Assembly (NCBI RefSeq): GCF_007990775.1
Contig: NZ_BJXB01000001.1
Coordinates: 1-64,000 of the forward strand
Source of the DNA: Deinococcus cellulosilyticus NBRC 106333 = KACC 11606
GTDB taxonomy: Bacteria > Deinococcota > Deinococci > Deinococcales > Deinococcaceae
DNA length: 64,000 nucleotides
Direction of reading: 5' to 3'
A program made the position numbers and the translations under genes. The notes under the pieces were generated by a model that saw only the letters and a program-made list of their open reading frames with translations, had not been told where the DNA came from and ran no database searches. Positions 41,309 through 49,538 of this stretch are shown here, piece by piece (the stretch's first letter is position 1; the number at the start of each line of letters is the position of its first letter).

Positions 41309-42343
41309 ATGAAAACAAGGGTCTGGTTCAACAAGGGATTCAGTGTGCTCCATCATGTGCTGCAGGCCATGCACGCCACAGGCCAGTGGGAACTTCATGC
41401 CACCCACACCACCCAGGAAGCCCCCATGCTCTACGGGCCCTGGCACCACGAACTGGAACCCAAAGGGGTCATTGGGAAGGATTATGTGGCCTGGGCTCTG
41501 GAGTACTGCCGGAAGCACCGCATCGAGGTCTTTTTCCCTTCCAAAGAAAAAAGCATCATCGAGAAGCACAAAGCAGAATTTGAGGCCATTGGGACGAAAG
41601 TGGTGGTTGCTGCGTCTGCCGAGACCATGAGGCTTCTGGACCACAAATCGGAATTTCTGGCTTCCTTTCCCACAGGCATCTGCCCCATTCCCAATTACCG
41701 CACCTTCCACACCCTCGCTGAATTCGAGCAGGCCGTGTTGGAACTGGGGGGCGAAACAGAGCCCCTGTGCTTCAAACCCAGTGTGGGCATCTATGCCAGC
41801 GGGTTTCGGATGCTTCGCCGCAGAAGCCGCATGACTTTGCTGCTGGGCAATGAACTGTATGCCATGAGTTACAAGGAAGCCCGGGAGTACTTTGGGAACA
41901 ACAAGAAGTTCACCGAAATGCTCCTGATGCAGCTCTGTGAAGGTGTAGAGCGTTCCATTGATTGTGTGGCCCTGGATGGAGAACTGGCCCAGTGCGTGAT
42001 CCGCAGCAAGAGCCAGGAGGGTGGAAGCCAGATCAGTGAGGAAAACCCTGAAGTGGAACAGATCGTCAGAGGGATCACCCGCCACTATGGCCTGAGTGGC
42101 ATCTTCAACATGCAACTGAAAGACCGCCAGGGTGTGCCCAACATGCTGGAGATCAACCCCAGGCCGAGTGGTGGCATCCACATGAGCATCACGGCCGGAC
42201 TGAATTTTGGACATTACGCTGCACTGCTGGCCCTGGGGCGAATCCGTCCTGATGAGGTGCCTGCCCCGAAACGCAAGGTCAAGATGATGAGCTTCAGCAG
42301 CAGTTTGCTGGTGCGCGAAGAGGTCATGGAGGAAGTGCATTGA
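41309..42343 (+). CDS. ATP-grasp ligase of the Ter biosynthetic module
   Basis: A 344-residue ATP-grasp carboxylate-amine ligase. The ATP-grasp C-terminal metal site is visible as FNMQLKDRQGVPNMLEINPRPSGG split across 42107-42174 (key residues Glu and Asn of LEINPR). The N-terminal part, NKGFSVLHHVLQAMHATGQW, and FFPSKEKSI match the enzyme found in Ter clusters. In published comparative genomics of Ter systems such ATP-grasp genes sit with phosphoribosyltransferases, HAD and CitE-like genes, and are proposed to make a nucleoside-like metabolite. The same set follows here. Confidence 0.87.
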   Translation: MKTRVWFNKGFSVLHHVLQAMHATGQWELHATHTTQEAPMLYGPWHHELEPKGVIGKDYVAWALEYCRKHRIEVFFPSKEKSIIEKHKAEFEAIGTKVVVAASAETMRLLDHKSEFLASFPTGICPIPNYRTFHTLAEFEQAVLELGGETEPLCFKPSVGIYASGFRMLRRRSRMTLLLGNELYAMSYKEAREYFGNNKKFTEMLLMQLCEGVERSIDCVALDGELAQCVIRSKSQEGGSQISEENPEVEQIVRGITRHYGLSGIFNMQLKDRQGVPNMLEINPRPSGGIHMSITAGLNFGHYAALLALGRIRPDEVPAPKRKVKMMSFSSSLLVREEVMEEVH

Positions 42344-43485
42344 ATCCTGGCACCCTGACTGCATCCAGAACAGTCGTTCTTCCTTCTGGCACCCTCAAGA
42401 TCCAGCTCACCACCGAGCATGTTCCTCTCGACAGCATCACTGAATATGCCGTGAGGCAGAATCCCAGACGGGGGTTTCTGTTCGTCAGCAAGATCCTGGG
42501 CAAACATTTGCCCGTGAAGCCCTCTGAAGCCCTCAGGCACCACAGGTGGCTTGCCTCTTCCCTGCCCTCTGATGCAGAGGGACCTGTGCTGTTCATTGGG
42601 ATGGCGGAAACAGCCACTGGACTGGCCACCAGCGTTTTTGAGGAATATTGCAAGAGCTCGGGTCGAGAGGATGCCCTGTACCTGCCCTCCACCCGCTACC
42701 GTCTGGGTGAACGTCCCACTCTGCTTTTTCAGGAAACCCACTCGCATGCCACAGATCACCTGATCTATCCGCCAGCAGCAGGCCACAAACAGCAACTCTG
42801 GGAAAAGGCCCGAACCCTGGTCCTGATCGACGATGAGATCACCACTGGAAAGACCCTGAAGGCCCTGTCCCGCACCCTCAAAGAGGCCCTGCCCGGACTG
42901 AAAGAGGTGCATCTGGTGTGTTTCACAAGCTGGATGCAAGTGCATGAAGGACTTGAGGAGGAATTCGGGCTACCAGTGCACCTGCATGCTCTGGTTTATG
43001 GGGAGATGCAATTCGAGGCCAATCCTGAATTTTCCCCTCCAGAACTCCCAAAAGTGGTGGGCAATGGAGCAGACAAAACCTCAATCATTTGCAAGGAATA
43101 TTCCAGACTTGGACGTCTTCCTTCAGAGCATTCCCTCCCCGAAGAAATGCAGGCTCTCATTGACGCTCTGCCAGCGCAGGAGAAACCCATTCTGGTGCTG
43201 GGCACAGGTGAGTTTGCCTACGAGCCCCTCAGGTTTGCTGCTGCCCTGGAAGAAAAAGGGCATGAGGTGGTCTTTCACACCACCACCCGCAGTCCCATCC
43301 TGATTGGAGAGGTGATCCACAAGAGGATTGAGTTCCCGGACAACTACGGGGATGACATTCCCAATTACCTCTACAACCTGGACCCTGAACAATATTCCCG
43401 GATTTTTCTGTGCTTTGAAACCCTGCCCACAGAGGCTGATCAGGCTCTGGCAGCACGCATTCAGGCCCAGACCGTGTATTTCTGA
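42340..43485 (+). CDS. Phosphoribosyltransferase with TRSP domain (Ter module)
   Basis: A 381-residue protein with an orotate-PRTase-like fold and a C-terminal TRSP domain. The PRPP-binding loop is LVLIDDEITTGKTL (about residues 162-175). The TRSP region contains the naming motif TTRSP and ends IFLCFETLPTEAD. It starts at TTG 42340, overlapping the ATP-grasp stop (TTGA), which shows tight coupling. Probable role: forming a ribosylated metabolite in the Ter stress response. Confidence 0.88.
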   Translation: MNPGTLTASRTVVLPSGTLKIQLTTEHVPLDSITEYAVRQNPRRGFLFVSKILGKHLPVKPSEALRHHRWLASSLPSDAEGPVLFIGMAETATGLATSVFEEYCKSSGREDALYLPSTRYRLGERPTLLFQETHSHATDHLIYPPAAGHKQQLWEKARTLVLIDDEITTGKTLKALSRTLKEALPGLKEVHLVCFTSWMQVHEGLEEEFGLPVHLHALVYGEMQFEANPEFSPPELPKVVGNGADKTSIICKEYSRLGRLPSEHSLPEEMQALIDALPAQEKPILVLGTGEFAYEPLRFAAALEEKGHEVVFHTTTRSPILIGEVIHKRIEFPDNYGDDIPNYLYNLDPEQYSRIFLCFETLPTEADQALAARIQAQTVYF

Positions 43486-43492
43486 GGTGCCC

Positions 43493-44230
43493 ATGTTGAT
43501 TTTCACCGATCTGGACGACACCCTGTTTCAGACCGAACGCAAACTCCACCTGAAACAGAAACCTCAGGAGAAGGCAGAAAATGTGGTTCTGGAGGGCACA
43601 GGCGTCAAACCCACCTTCATGCTGGACCACCAGAAGCGCATGCTGGACTGGCTGAAACAGGGAAACATCATTCCAGTCACCGGACGGGACCTGAGGGCTT
43701 TTCAGGCCATTCAGGTGCAGTGGGGCAGCCATGCGGTGCTGAATCATGGAGCAACGGTCCTGGTCTGGCAGGAAGGCTGGAAAGCAGACCCCGAGTGGAC
43801 ACAGCGCATGAATCAGGAAGCCCGTGATTATCGGGAGTTCCTGCATCAGGCCATGGACCTGCTGAATCAGGCGCACAGTGACCCTGACCTGATGTTCCAC
43901 CGCATCATCCATGAAGGGGAACTTCCGATCTGCACGGTCAGCAAGGTGAGAAACCTGCCAGAATCTGCTCTTGCAGAAGTCAGACAGCAGGTGCAAGAGA
44001 AGCTGGGAGCAGGCAAGTACTACATACACCTGAATGGCAACAACCTGTCTTTCGTGCCGGACGCAGTGCGCAAGAGACACGCCGTGGAGCACCTCATTGC
44101 AAAGTTGAACCCCAACCTGACCCTGGGAATTGGGGACAGTCATACAGACCTGGAGTTCATGCAGGTGTGTGATTTCTGGATGACCCCCACCCACAGCCAG
44201 ATTCAGAAACTTCTGGAGCAGCATGCCTGA
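43493..44230 (+). CDS. HAD-family phosphatase of the Ter module
   Basis: A 245-residue Cof-type haloacid dehalogenase. Motif I is FTDLDDTLFQT, motif II VTGRD, and motif IV LGIGDSHTDLEFM. The catalytic aspartates are present. GAGGTGCCC precedes ATG 43493, which lies 7 bases after the TRSP gene. The 3' end overlaps the next gene by 8 bases. It probably dephosphorylates an intermediate made by the neighbouring PRTases. Confidence 0.88.
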   Translation: MLIFTDLDDTLFQTERKLHLKQKPQEKAENVVLEGTGVKPTFMLDHQKRMLDWLKQGNIIPVTGRDLRAFQAIQVQWGSHAVLNHGATVLVWQEGWKADPEWTQRMNQEARDYREFLHQAMDLLNQAHSDPDLMFHRIIHEGELPICTVSKVRNLPESALAEVRQQVQEKLGAGKYYIHLNGNNLSFVPDAVRKRHAVEHLIAKLNPNLTLGIGDSHTDLEFMQVCDFWMTPTHSQIQKLLEQHA

Positions 44231-45341
44231 AACACCCCTGATTGAAACCAGTTATGACATGCAGGATGTGACCTTTCTGCTGCGTGCCATCGAAATGGAA
44301 ACCCTCAGTGTCGAGGAAAAAGAAAGGCGCATTCAGTCTGGCGAGAGCCATTACAGCGAGATGCTGTCCATCGAGTCCCCTCCAAAAGCGGATTATCTGG
44401 AGCTCTACCACCGTGCCGTGAACCGTCAGGCAGAAAGGGTGGCCCGTGACATTCGCATGCTGGCCGCAAAGCTGGTGCATGACACACCCGACGCCAGAAA
44501 ATTGGTGCTGGTCAGTTTGGCCCGTGCTGGAACCCCTGTGGGTGTGCTCCTGACCCGCTTTCTGAGGGCCTGTGGGCATGAGGTCGCACATTACAGCGTG
44601 AGCATCATCCGGGACCGGGGGCTGGACCTCAATGCCCTGAAATTCATCCTTGAGAAGGAAGGAGATCAGGCACAGCATTTGCGATTCATTGATGGCTGGA
44701 CTGGAAAAGGCGTCATTGGCCGGGAACTGGACATCAGTGTGGATGCCTTCAATGCAGAGCATGGCACCCGGATTTCCAGCCGCCTTTATGTTCTGGCAGA
44801 CATCAGCGGGACAGCGTACTACGCTCCCACCCACGAAGACTACCTGATTCCTCATGCTGTCCTGAATGGCACGGTGTCTGGTCTGATCAGCCGCACGGTC
44901 AGACAGCCAGAAGCCTACGCAGCCGGACACTTTGATGGTGCGATGTACCTGGAGCACCTCACTGCACAGGACGAGACCCTGACCTACCTGGGGGTGATTG
45001 AGGAACACCACCCCCAGCCTCCGGTGCTCCCGGAACTTTTCACCGGGTCCTCACGTAATCATGAAGTGTTGAGACAGACCTCCCAGAAATGTCTGCAGGA
45101 ATTGCAGGACAGGTATGGTGAGCGTCCGCTCAATTACATCAAACCAGGTGTTGGAGAAAGCACCCGGGTGATGTTGCGGCGGGTCCCTGAGTGTCTGGTC
45201 CTGCGCGATCTGGAGCACCCGGATGTGGAGCACCTGATCGAACTGGCGGAAAAACGCAACGTGACCATCACGAAACAGGTAGACTTGCCATATCAGGCAG
45301 TGGCACTCATCCAGCCTCTCCTGAAACAAGACGACATCTGA
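44223..45341 (+). CDS. StiP-family PRTase/PELOTA protein of the Ter module
   Basis: A 372-residue protein of the family annotated as cysteine protease StiP, which comparative genomics re-describes as a phosphoribosyltransferase joined to a PELOTA-like RNA-binding part. The PRPP loop reads FIDGWTGKGVIGREL (about residues 157-171). SLARAGTPVGVLL and the C-terminal GVGESTRVMLRRVPECLVLR region are typical. I regard the PRTase reading as better supported than a protease. The start lies inside the HAD gene. Confidence 0.85.
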   Translation: MPETPLIETSYDMQDVTFLLRAIEMETLSVEEKERRIQSGESHYSEMLSIESPPKADYLELYHRAVNRQAERVARDIRMLAAKLVHDTPDARKLVLVSLARAGTPVGVLLTRFLRACGHEVAHYSVSIIRDRGLDLNALKFILEKEGDQAQHLRFIDGWTGKGVIGRELDISVDAFNAEHGTRISSRLYVLADISGTAYYAPTHEDYLIPHAVLNGTVSGLISRTVRQPEAYAAGHFDGAMYLEHLTAQDETLTYLGVIEEHHPQPPVLPELFTGSSRNHEVLRQTSQKCLQELQDRYGERPLNYIKPGVGESTRVMLRRVPECLVLRDLEHPDVEHLIELAEKRNVTITKQVDLPYQAVALIQPLLKQDDI

Positions 45342-45370
45342 GCACCATCAAGTATAGAAAGGGGCAACAC

Positions 45371-45826
45371 ATGAGTTTTTTCAACAAACTGAAGGGCGCA
45401 GCACAATCACTGGCAGGAGACCTGCAAAAATCAGCAAAGCAATTCATGAACCGCGAGTTCGCAGAGGCCAGCATGGCCGCCTGTGCCCTGATTGCCGCTG
45501 CCGATGGAAAAATTGATCCCACTGAGCGCAGCAAAACCGCACAATTCATCATGAGCAATTCCATGCTCCAGTCCTTTGATGTTGCCACCCTGAAGCAGAA
45601 ATTTGACTTTTATTGCGGCAAACTTGAGCAGGACTACGATTTCGGCAAGATTGAGGCCATTCAGGCCGTCTCCAAACTGAAAAGCAAGCCAGACGCTGCC
45701 CGTGCTGCCGTGCAGGTGGCCCTGGTGATCGCCAATGCAGACGGAAACTTCGACGACAAGGAACGTCAGGCTGTACGCGAAATTTGCAATGCTGTGGGCA
45801 TCAACGGCAGCGAGTTCGGCGTCTGA
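45371..45826 (+). CDS. terB: TerB tellurite-resistance protein
   Basis: A 151-residue helical protein. Acidic helix-turn repeats typical of TerB are seen (ACALIAAADGKIDPTERSK and VALVIANADGNFDDKERQAV), and they form metal-binding helices. TerB associates with TerC and the inner membrane. GAAAGGGG precedes ATG 45371; an earlier ATG in the same frame lies inside the StiP gene and is rejected. It is 29 bases after that gene. Confidence 0.93.
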   Translation: MSFFNKLKGAAQSLAGDLQKSAKQFMNREFAEASMAACALIAAADGKIDPTERSKTAQFIMSNSMLQSFDVATLKQKFDFYCGKLEQDYDFGKIEAIQAVSKLKSKPDAARAAVQVALVIANADGNFDDKERQAVREICNAVGINGSEFGV

Positions 45827-45846
45827 GGGAATGGGAACCCACTCTG

Positions 45847-46752
45847 ATGCAAGCACTTGAGCTTGGCGCTTCACTGTATGTTCCTGGAACACATGCACAA
45901 CTGCAGGCCATCGTCAACGGAGAAAAATACCCTTTTCTCCGTTCGGTGATCCTGTGCACTGAAGATGCGGTGCTGCCCCAGCACCTCCCTGAAGCCCTGC
46001 ACAACATCAGTCAGGCCCTGAAGGGGATGCGAGAAAGCCACCTGAAGGTGTTCATCCGGCCCAGAAACATTCCGGTCCTGCAAACCTTGCTCGACATGGA
46101 AGGGATCGAACAGGTGCAGGGTTTTGTGCTGCCCAAAGTGGAGCCACAAAACCTCCCCCTTTGGATGGGAACCCTGAAAGGCACCTCCTTTCACATCATG
46201 CCCACCCTGGAAACCCGGATTGTGTTTGATCGGGGTGCCCTGGATGAACTGCGCTCGATGCTGCTCGCCCAGCAACACCGTGTGCTCTCCCTGCGCATCG
46301 GGGGCAATGACCTCCTGAGTTTGCTGAACATGCGCCGCAGCAGAGGGGTGAGTGCCTACCAGACCCCACTTGGAGCCCTCATCAACCAGCTTGTGTTGCA
46401 ATTCAAGCCTTACGGTTTCAACCTGAGTGCCCCGGTCTATGACTTCACCGATGATCCAGAGACCCTCATTCAGGAAACCCGCATGGATCTGCAATCGGGC
46501 CTGTTCGGGAAAACGGCCATCCATCCCTCGCAGGTCCCGGTGATTGAATCCCTGTACCGGGTTTCTGGAGTCGATCTGGAAATGGCCCAGGCCATCCTGG
46601 CTCCAGACGCCCCTGCCGTGTTCAAACTGGGAGACGCCATGTGCGAACCTGCCACCCACAGCAACTGGGCGCATCAAATGATGGACCGCTTTCAGGTGTA
46701 TGGGGTGGATCTGGGTGCGCCCATTCCACTGCTGGCCGTCAACAACGGCTGA
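45847..46752 (+). CDS. CitE-like HpcH/HpaI aldolase-citrate lyase family protein (Ter module)
   Basis: A 301-residue TIM-barrel protein of the citrate lyase beta-subunit family that occurs in Ter clusters. ASLYVPGTHAQL, VILCTEDAV, FVLPKVEPQNL, LRIGGNDLLSLL and GKTAIHPSQVPVIE carry the expected Mg2+-binding acidic and Arg residues. The substrate is unknown, probably an acyl-CoA or keto acid feeding the Ter metabolite. It starts 20 bases after terB and is the last gene before a strong terminator. Confidence 0.87.
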   Translation: MQALELGASLYVPGTHAQLQAIVNGEKYPFLRSVILCTEDAVLPQHLPEALHNISQALKGMRESHLKVFIRPRNIPVLQTLLDMEGIEQVQGFVLPKVEPQNLPLWMGTLKGTSFHIMPTLETRIVFDRGALDELRSMLLAQQHRVLSLRIGGNDLLSLLNMRRSRGVSAYQTPLGALINQLVLQFKPYGFNLSAPVYDFTDDPETLIQETRMDLQSGLFGKTAIHPSQVPVIESLYRVSGVDLEMAQAILAPDAPAVFKLGDAMCEPATHSNWAHQMMDRFQVYGVDLGAPIPLLAVNNG

Positions 46753-46763
46753 AAACCTCAGAG

Positions 46764-46802
46764 ATCAGGCACCTGTTCTGGACCACAGGTGCCTGATTTG
46801 TT
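46764..46802 (+). terminator. Rho-independent terminator of the Ter biosynthetic operon
   Basis: A 12-bp perfect stem ATCAGGCACCTG / CAGGTGCCTGAT with a 10-nt loop, then a short T-rich tail. Confidence 0.88.
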
Positions 46803-46848
46803 GTGCGGCATTGCTGCAAAAACCGAAATCTCCGAAGACAGGCCCATT

Positions 46849-46854
46849 TACAAT
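46849..46854 (+). promoter_or_regulatory. Candidate leaderless -10 box of the DoxX-like gene
   Basis: TACAAT ends 6 nt before ATG 46861. There is no ribosome-binding site and no strong -35. Confidence 0.5.
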
Positions 46855-46860
46855 TGGACC

Positions 46861-47265
46861 ATGCCATCTGTTGTGGAAGAAGTTCTGAACAGTCCAGCCT
46901 GGAGACGCAGAGCCCGCAAAGGGCTGGGAGCATTTTTCATCTTCACTGGCATCACCCACTTCTGGGTTCCAAAGATGTTCATGTCGATCATGCCGAAATG
47001 GGTTCCTTACCCTGAAGCCGCCGTGTTCTTGAGTGGTGCTGGTGAGCTGGCCGGAGGTCTGGGACTCTTCAGCCAGAAGACACGCAAACTGTCTGCAATG
47101 GAACTGATCCTCCTGCTGGTCCTGGTCTTTCCTGCCAACATCCAGATGCTTTTGTGGGCCAAAAAATTTCCGGTTCCAGTGTGGGTGCTGTGGGCGAGGT
47201 TGCCTTTTCAGCCCCTCCTGATCTGGCTCTTGTGGTGGTCGAGCGTGGAAAGCGAACAGAAATAA
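46861..47265 (+). CDS. DoxX-like small membrane protein
   Basis: A 134-residue four-helix membrane protein of the DoxX/DUF4260-like group. Helix 1 (GLGAFFIFTGITHFWVPKMF) and helix 2 (FLSGAGELAGGLGLF) have the Gly-rich DoxX pattern, ending LLIWLLWWSSVE. Related proteins are tied to redox or thiol stress. The ATG 46861 is chosen because it follows a TACAAT box at leaderless distance; an extension upstream runs through the preceding terminator. Confidence 0.8.
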   Translation: MPSVVEEVLNSPAWRRRARKGLGAFFIFTGITHFWVPKMFMSIMPKWVPYPEAAVFLSGAGELAGGLGLFSQKTRKLSAMELILLLVLVFPANIQMLLWAKKFPVPVWVLWARLPFQPLLIWLLWWSSVESEQK

Positions 47266-47395
47266 ACACAAAAATTCAATGTACAATTGGAAAGATCAGA
47301 AGCACTGGTGGGCAGAAATGCATCACATCAAGGGTTCCATCCAGCTGTGCGCTTCCCTGGCCTGGTGCTTCAAATGCAGACAGGAGACTTATTTG

Positions 47396-47743
47396 ATGTT
47401 TATTTCCAGATCTGGCAAGAGCATTCTGACCATCATTTTATTACTGACAAATTCATGGAGCGCCGCCCAGCACATAGACAACATATCCACCATGGACCCG
47501 GATGATGTGAAATCCTTGTGCACAACCATGCTTAACTATTATTCACCTCATGGAGTCAGGAACGACGAAATTAAAAAAGCTGTTATCAAATTTCTTCCTG
47601 AGACGTTTAAATGGAAAGTGGTTTATTCTCTGAGTCAACCCACGACTCAGAATTATACAGCATATGCAACTGCAATATGTTATGTTTCTGGACCACTTGA
47701 TAAGGTTACCGTGCGAATTCAATACTCAGAGAAAAAGCAATAA
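47396..47743 (+). CDS. Small AT-rich exported protein of unknown function
   Basis: A 115-residue protein with a signal-like start (MFISRSGKSILTIILLLTNS, then WSAAQ) and a mature part without recognised domains (DPDDVKSLCTTMLNYYSPHG, two cysteines). AGGAG lies 9 nt before ATG 47396. Base composition is clearly more AT-rich than the flanking genes, which suggests recent acquisition. It ends directly before the galactan-operon terminator on the other strand. Confidence 0.6.
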   Translation: MFISRSGKSILTIILLLTNSWSAAQHIDNISTMDPDDVKSLCTTMLNYYSPHGVRNDEIKKAVIKFLPETFKWKVVYSLSQPTTQNYTAYATAICYVSGPLDKVTVRIQYSEKKQ

Positions 47744-47792
47744 AAAAAACAAACACCATTCAGGGGGCTTGAGGCTCAGCCCCCTGAATGGT
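47742..47792 (-). terminator. Terminator of the galactan operon (minus strand)
   Basis: A 15-bp stem (47755-47769 with 47778-47792) and an 8-nt loop. On the minus strand it is followed by GTTTGTTTTTTTTA, so it serves the leftward galactan operon. Confidence 0.88.
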
Positions 47793-47844
47793 TCATCCTG
47801 GTCATGTATTGTCTCTGCATCACCCTGTTCCATTTGAGCAGAAT

Positions 47845-49383
47845 TCAGGGGTTCAGGAATTCCCTCAGAGCAGGCAATTCCCTGTCTGAGAAATCAAACA
47901 GTGCCTGATTGTCCCAGCCGTTTCCAGAATTGGGGTCGGTGGGGTCCCAGCCATTTCCGGTCACAGCGGTCCAGGGGGCTTCCCAGTAGAACACACCCAG
48001 TGCCCTTGGGACAGCACGGACCACCGTCATGGTGTCCCGCAGCATTCGGGCCTGATCTGTGGGCGTTGCAGCATAACCCGCAGTGAGTTCTGCTGAGGTA
48101 TTGATGATGTTCTCCAGGCTGTCATCACTGCTCAGGGTAAAAGGGTAGGCGGTTTCTGCAACCAGCACGTCCTTGTTGTACCTGCTGGAGAGGTCATAAA
48201 GGTTGGCCTGAAGCTGTGCCAGACTGCCATGCCAGTAGGTGTAGTGCGAGAGACCAATCACATCAAAGGGCACCCCGTTTGCAACGGCCTGATCAAACCA
48301 CCATCGGGCACCTGCGTTGTCTCCCCCTTTGGCAAGGTGCAGCATGATTCGGGTGGTGCTGGAGCAGGCTTTCACAGCATTGATGCCAGATTTCAGCAGG
48401 CCTGCCAGCTGGCTCCAGTTGGAAGTGGACCCTTCTGGCCAGAGCATTCCTCCGTTGATTTCATTGCCGACCTGCACCATGTCCGGGGTGGTGCCCTGGG
48501 CTTTGAGGGCATTGCAAACGTCCAGGGTGTGGTTGTATACGGCAGTGTTGAGCTGGCTCAGGTTGTAACTGGCCCACGCTGCGGGTTTGGTCTGGGCTCC
48601 GGGGTCCGCCCAGGTGTCCGAGTAGTGGAAGTCCACCAGAAGCTTCATCCCAGCAGCCTTGATGCGTTTTGCCAGGGCCACCACCCGGGCCTTGTTGTTG
48701 TATCCATCTGCAGGATTGACCCAGACTTTGAGCCGCGCATAATTCACCCCACCGTTTTTGAGGAGGGTGACGGCATCTCCCACCGTTCCTGCGCTGTTCC
48801 GGTACACCCCACCTTTCGCCTCGGATTTGGGAAGGCTGGAGATGTCGGCTCCGGTGATCTGCAGTTTGCTCTGCCCTGTGGACAGCTCCACATCATCAAA
48901 GTTGGCCCAGTTGCCCGCTTTTGCGTCGCTGTACAGGGAGATCGTGCAACTTCCTCCAGTCACATAAGCCGAAACGGCCAGATTCACCCAGCCATCGGTC
49001 ACGGTGGGCAGGTAAGCCCGGTACTCATTGCTGTTCCCACACCCTTTGAGGCTGATGAAGGCGGTGTTCTGGCCTCCACCAGACTTCACCCAGGCTTTGA
49101 GGGTGTACCAGCCATTGGCAAGCCCGGTGACCGTTCTGTAGGTTGCCACCTGATAGGGACTGTTGCTCCAGTGACTGAGGCGGTTTGAGCCTGAACGTCC
49201 TCCAGCCTCTGTAAAGGCTGCCCCGCTGCTGCCTGAGGTGCTCCATCCATTCAGGCCACTTTCGAAGCCTGCATTGGAAAGGCTCACCACTGCATTTTTC
49301 TGGTACGCTGCCTGTTCCACAAGGGTGCCACTGCACCCTGCGAGGAGAAGACCTGCCAGACCCCACATCCAAGTTTTTTTCAT
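47845..49383 (-). CDS. GH53 endo-beta-1,4-galactanase with N-terminal carbohydrate-binding domain
   Basis: A 512-residue exported enzyme cutting beta-1,4-galactan. The lipoprotein signal ends LLLAGC (Cys17). Residues about 35-170 form a jelly-roll carbohydrate-binding module (NAGFESGLNGWS, ending NFDDVELS; CBM61/CBM4-like). The GH53 barrel begins at GADISSLPKSE. The catalytic acid/base is Glu308 (QVGNEINGG) and the nucleophile Glu410 (VAETAYPF). AAAGGAG precedes the ATG. It follows a second GH53 gene by 155 bases and is last in the operon. Confidence 0.92.
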   Translation of the reverse strand: MKKTWMWGLAGLLLAGCSGTLVEQAAYQKNAVVSLSNAGFESGLNGWSTSGSSGAAFTEAGGRSGSNRLSHWSNSPYQVATYRTVTGLANGWYTLKAWVKSGGGQNTAFISLKGCGNSNEYRAYLPTVTDGWVNLAVSAYVTGGSCTISLYSDAKAGNWANFDDVELSTGQSKLQITGADISSLPKSEAKGGVYRNSAGTVGDAVTLLKNGGVNYARLKVWVNPADGYNNKARVVALAKRIKAAGMKLLVDFHYSDTWADPGAQTKPAAWASYNLSQLNTAVYNHTLDVCNALKAQGTTPDMVQVGNEINGGMLWPEGSTSNWSQLAGLLKSGINAVKACSSTTRIMLHLAKGGDNAGARWWFDQAVANGVPFDVIGLSHYTYWHGSLAQLQANLYDLSSRYNKDVLVAETAYPFTLSSDDSLENIINTSAELTAGYAATPTDQARMLRDTMTVVRAVPRALGVFYWEAPWTAVTGNGWDPTDPNSGNGWDNQALFDFSDRELPALREFLNP

Positions 49384-49538
49384 TCCGACTCCTTTTGCTG
49401 TTCCAGCGATTTCCCAGGGAAAAAAGTGGTAAAACCCCTCTCCCGTTCACAGGTGGTGAAGAGAAGAATGTTTTTTCAGTTGTCAGGTCAGGAGAGATGA
49501 GGGAAGCGGTCAGGTCTGACCCGCAATACAACAGGAAA

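Noticed and set aside
44223..45341. Cysteine protease function for the StiP-family protein
   Set aside because: The PRPP-binding loop FIDGWTGKG and the Ter context favour a phosphoribosyltransferase; no protease dyad was identified.
48229..49188. Plus-strand open frame of 319 codons opposite the GH53 gene
   Set aside because: Antisense shadow of a gene with intact catalytic glutamates.
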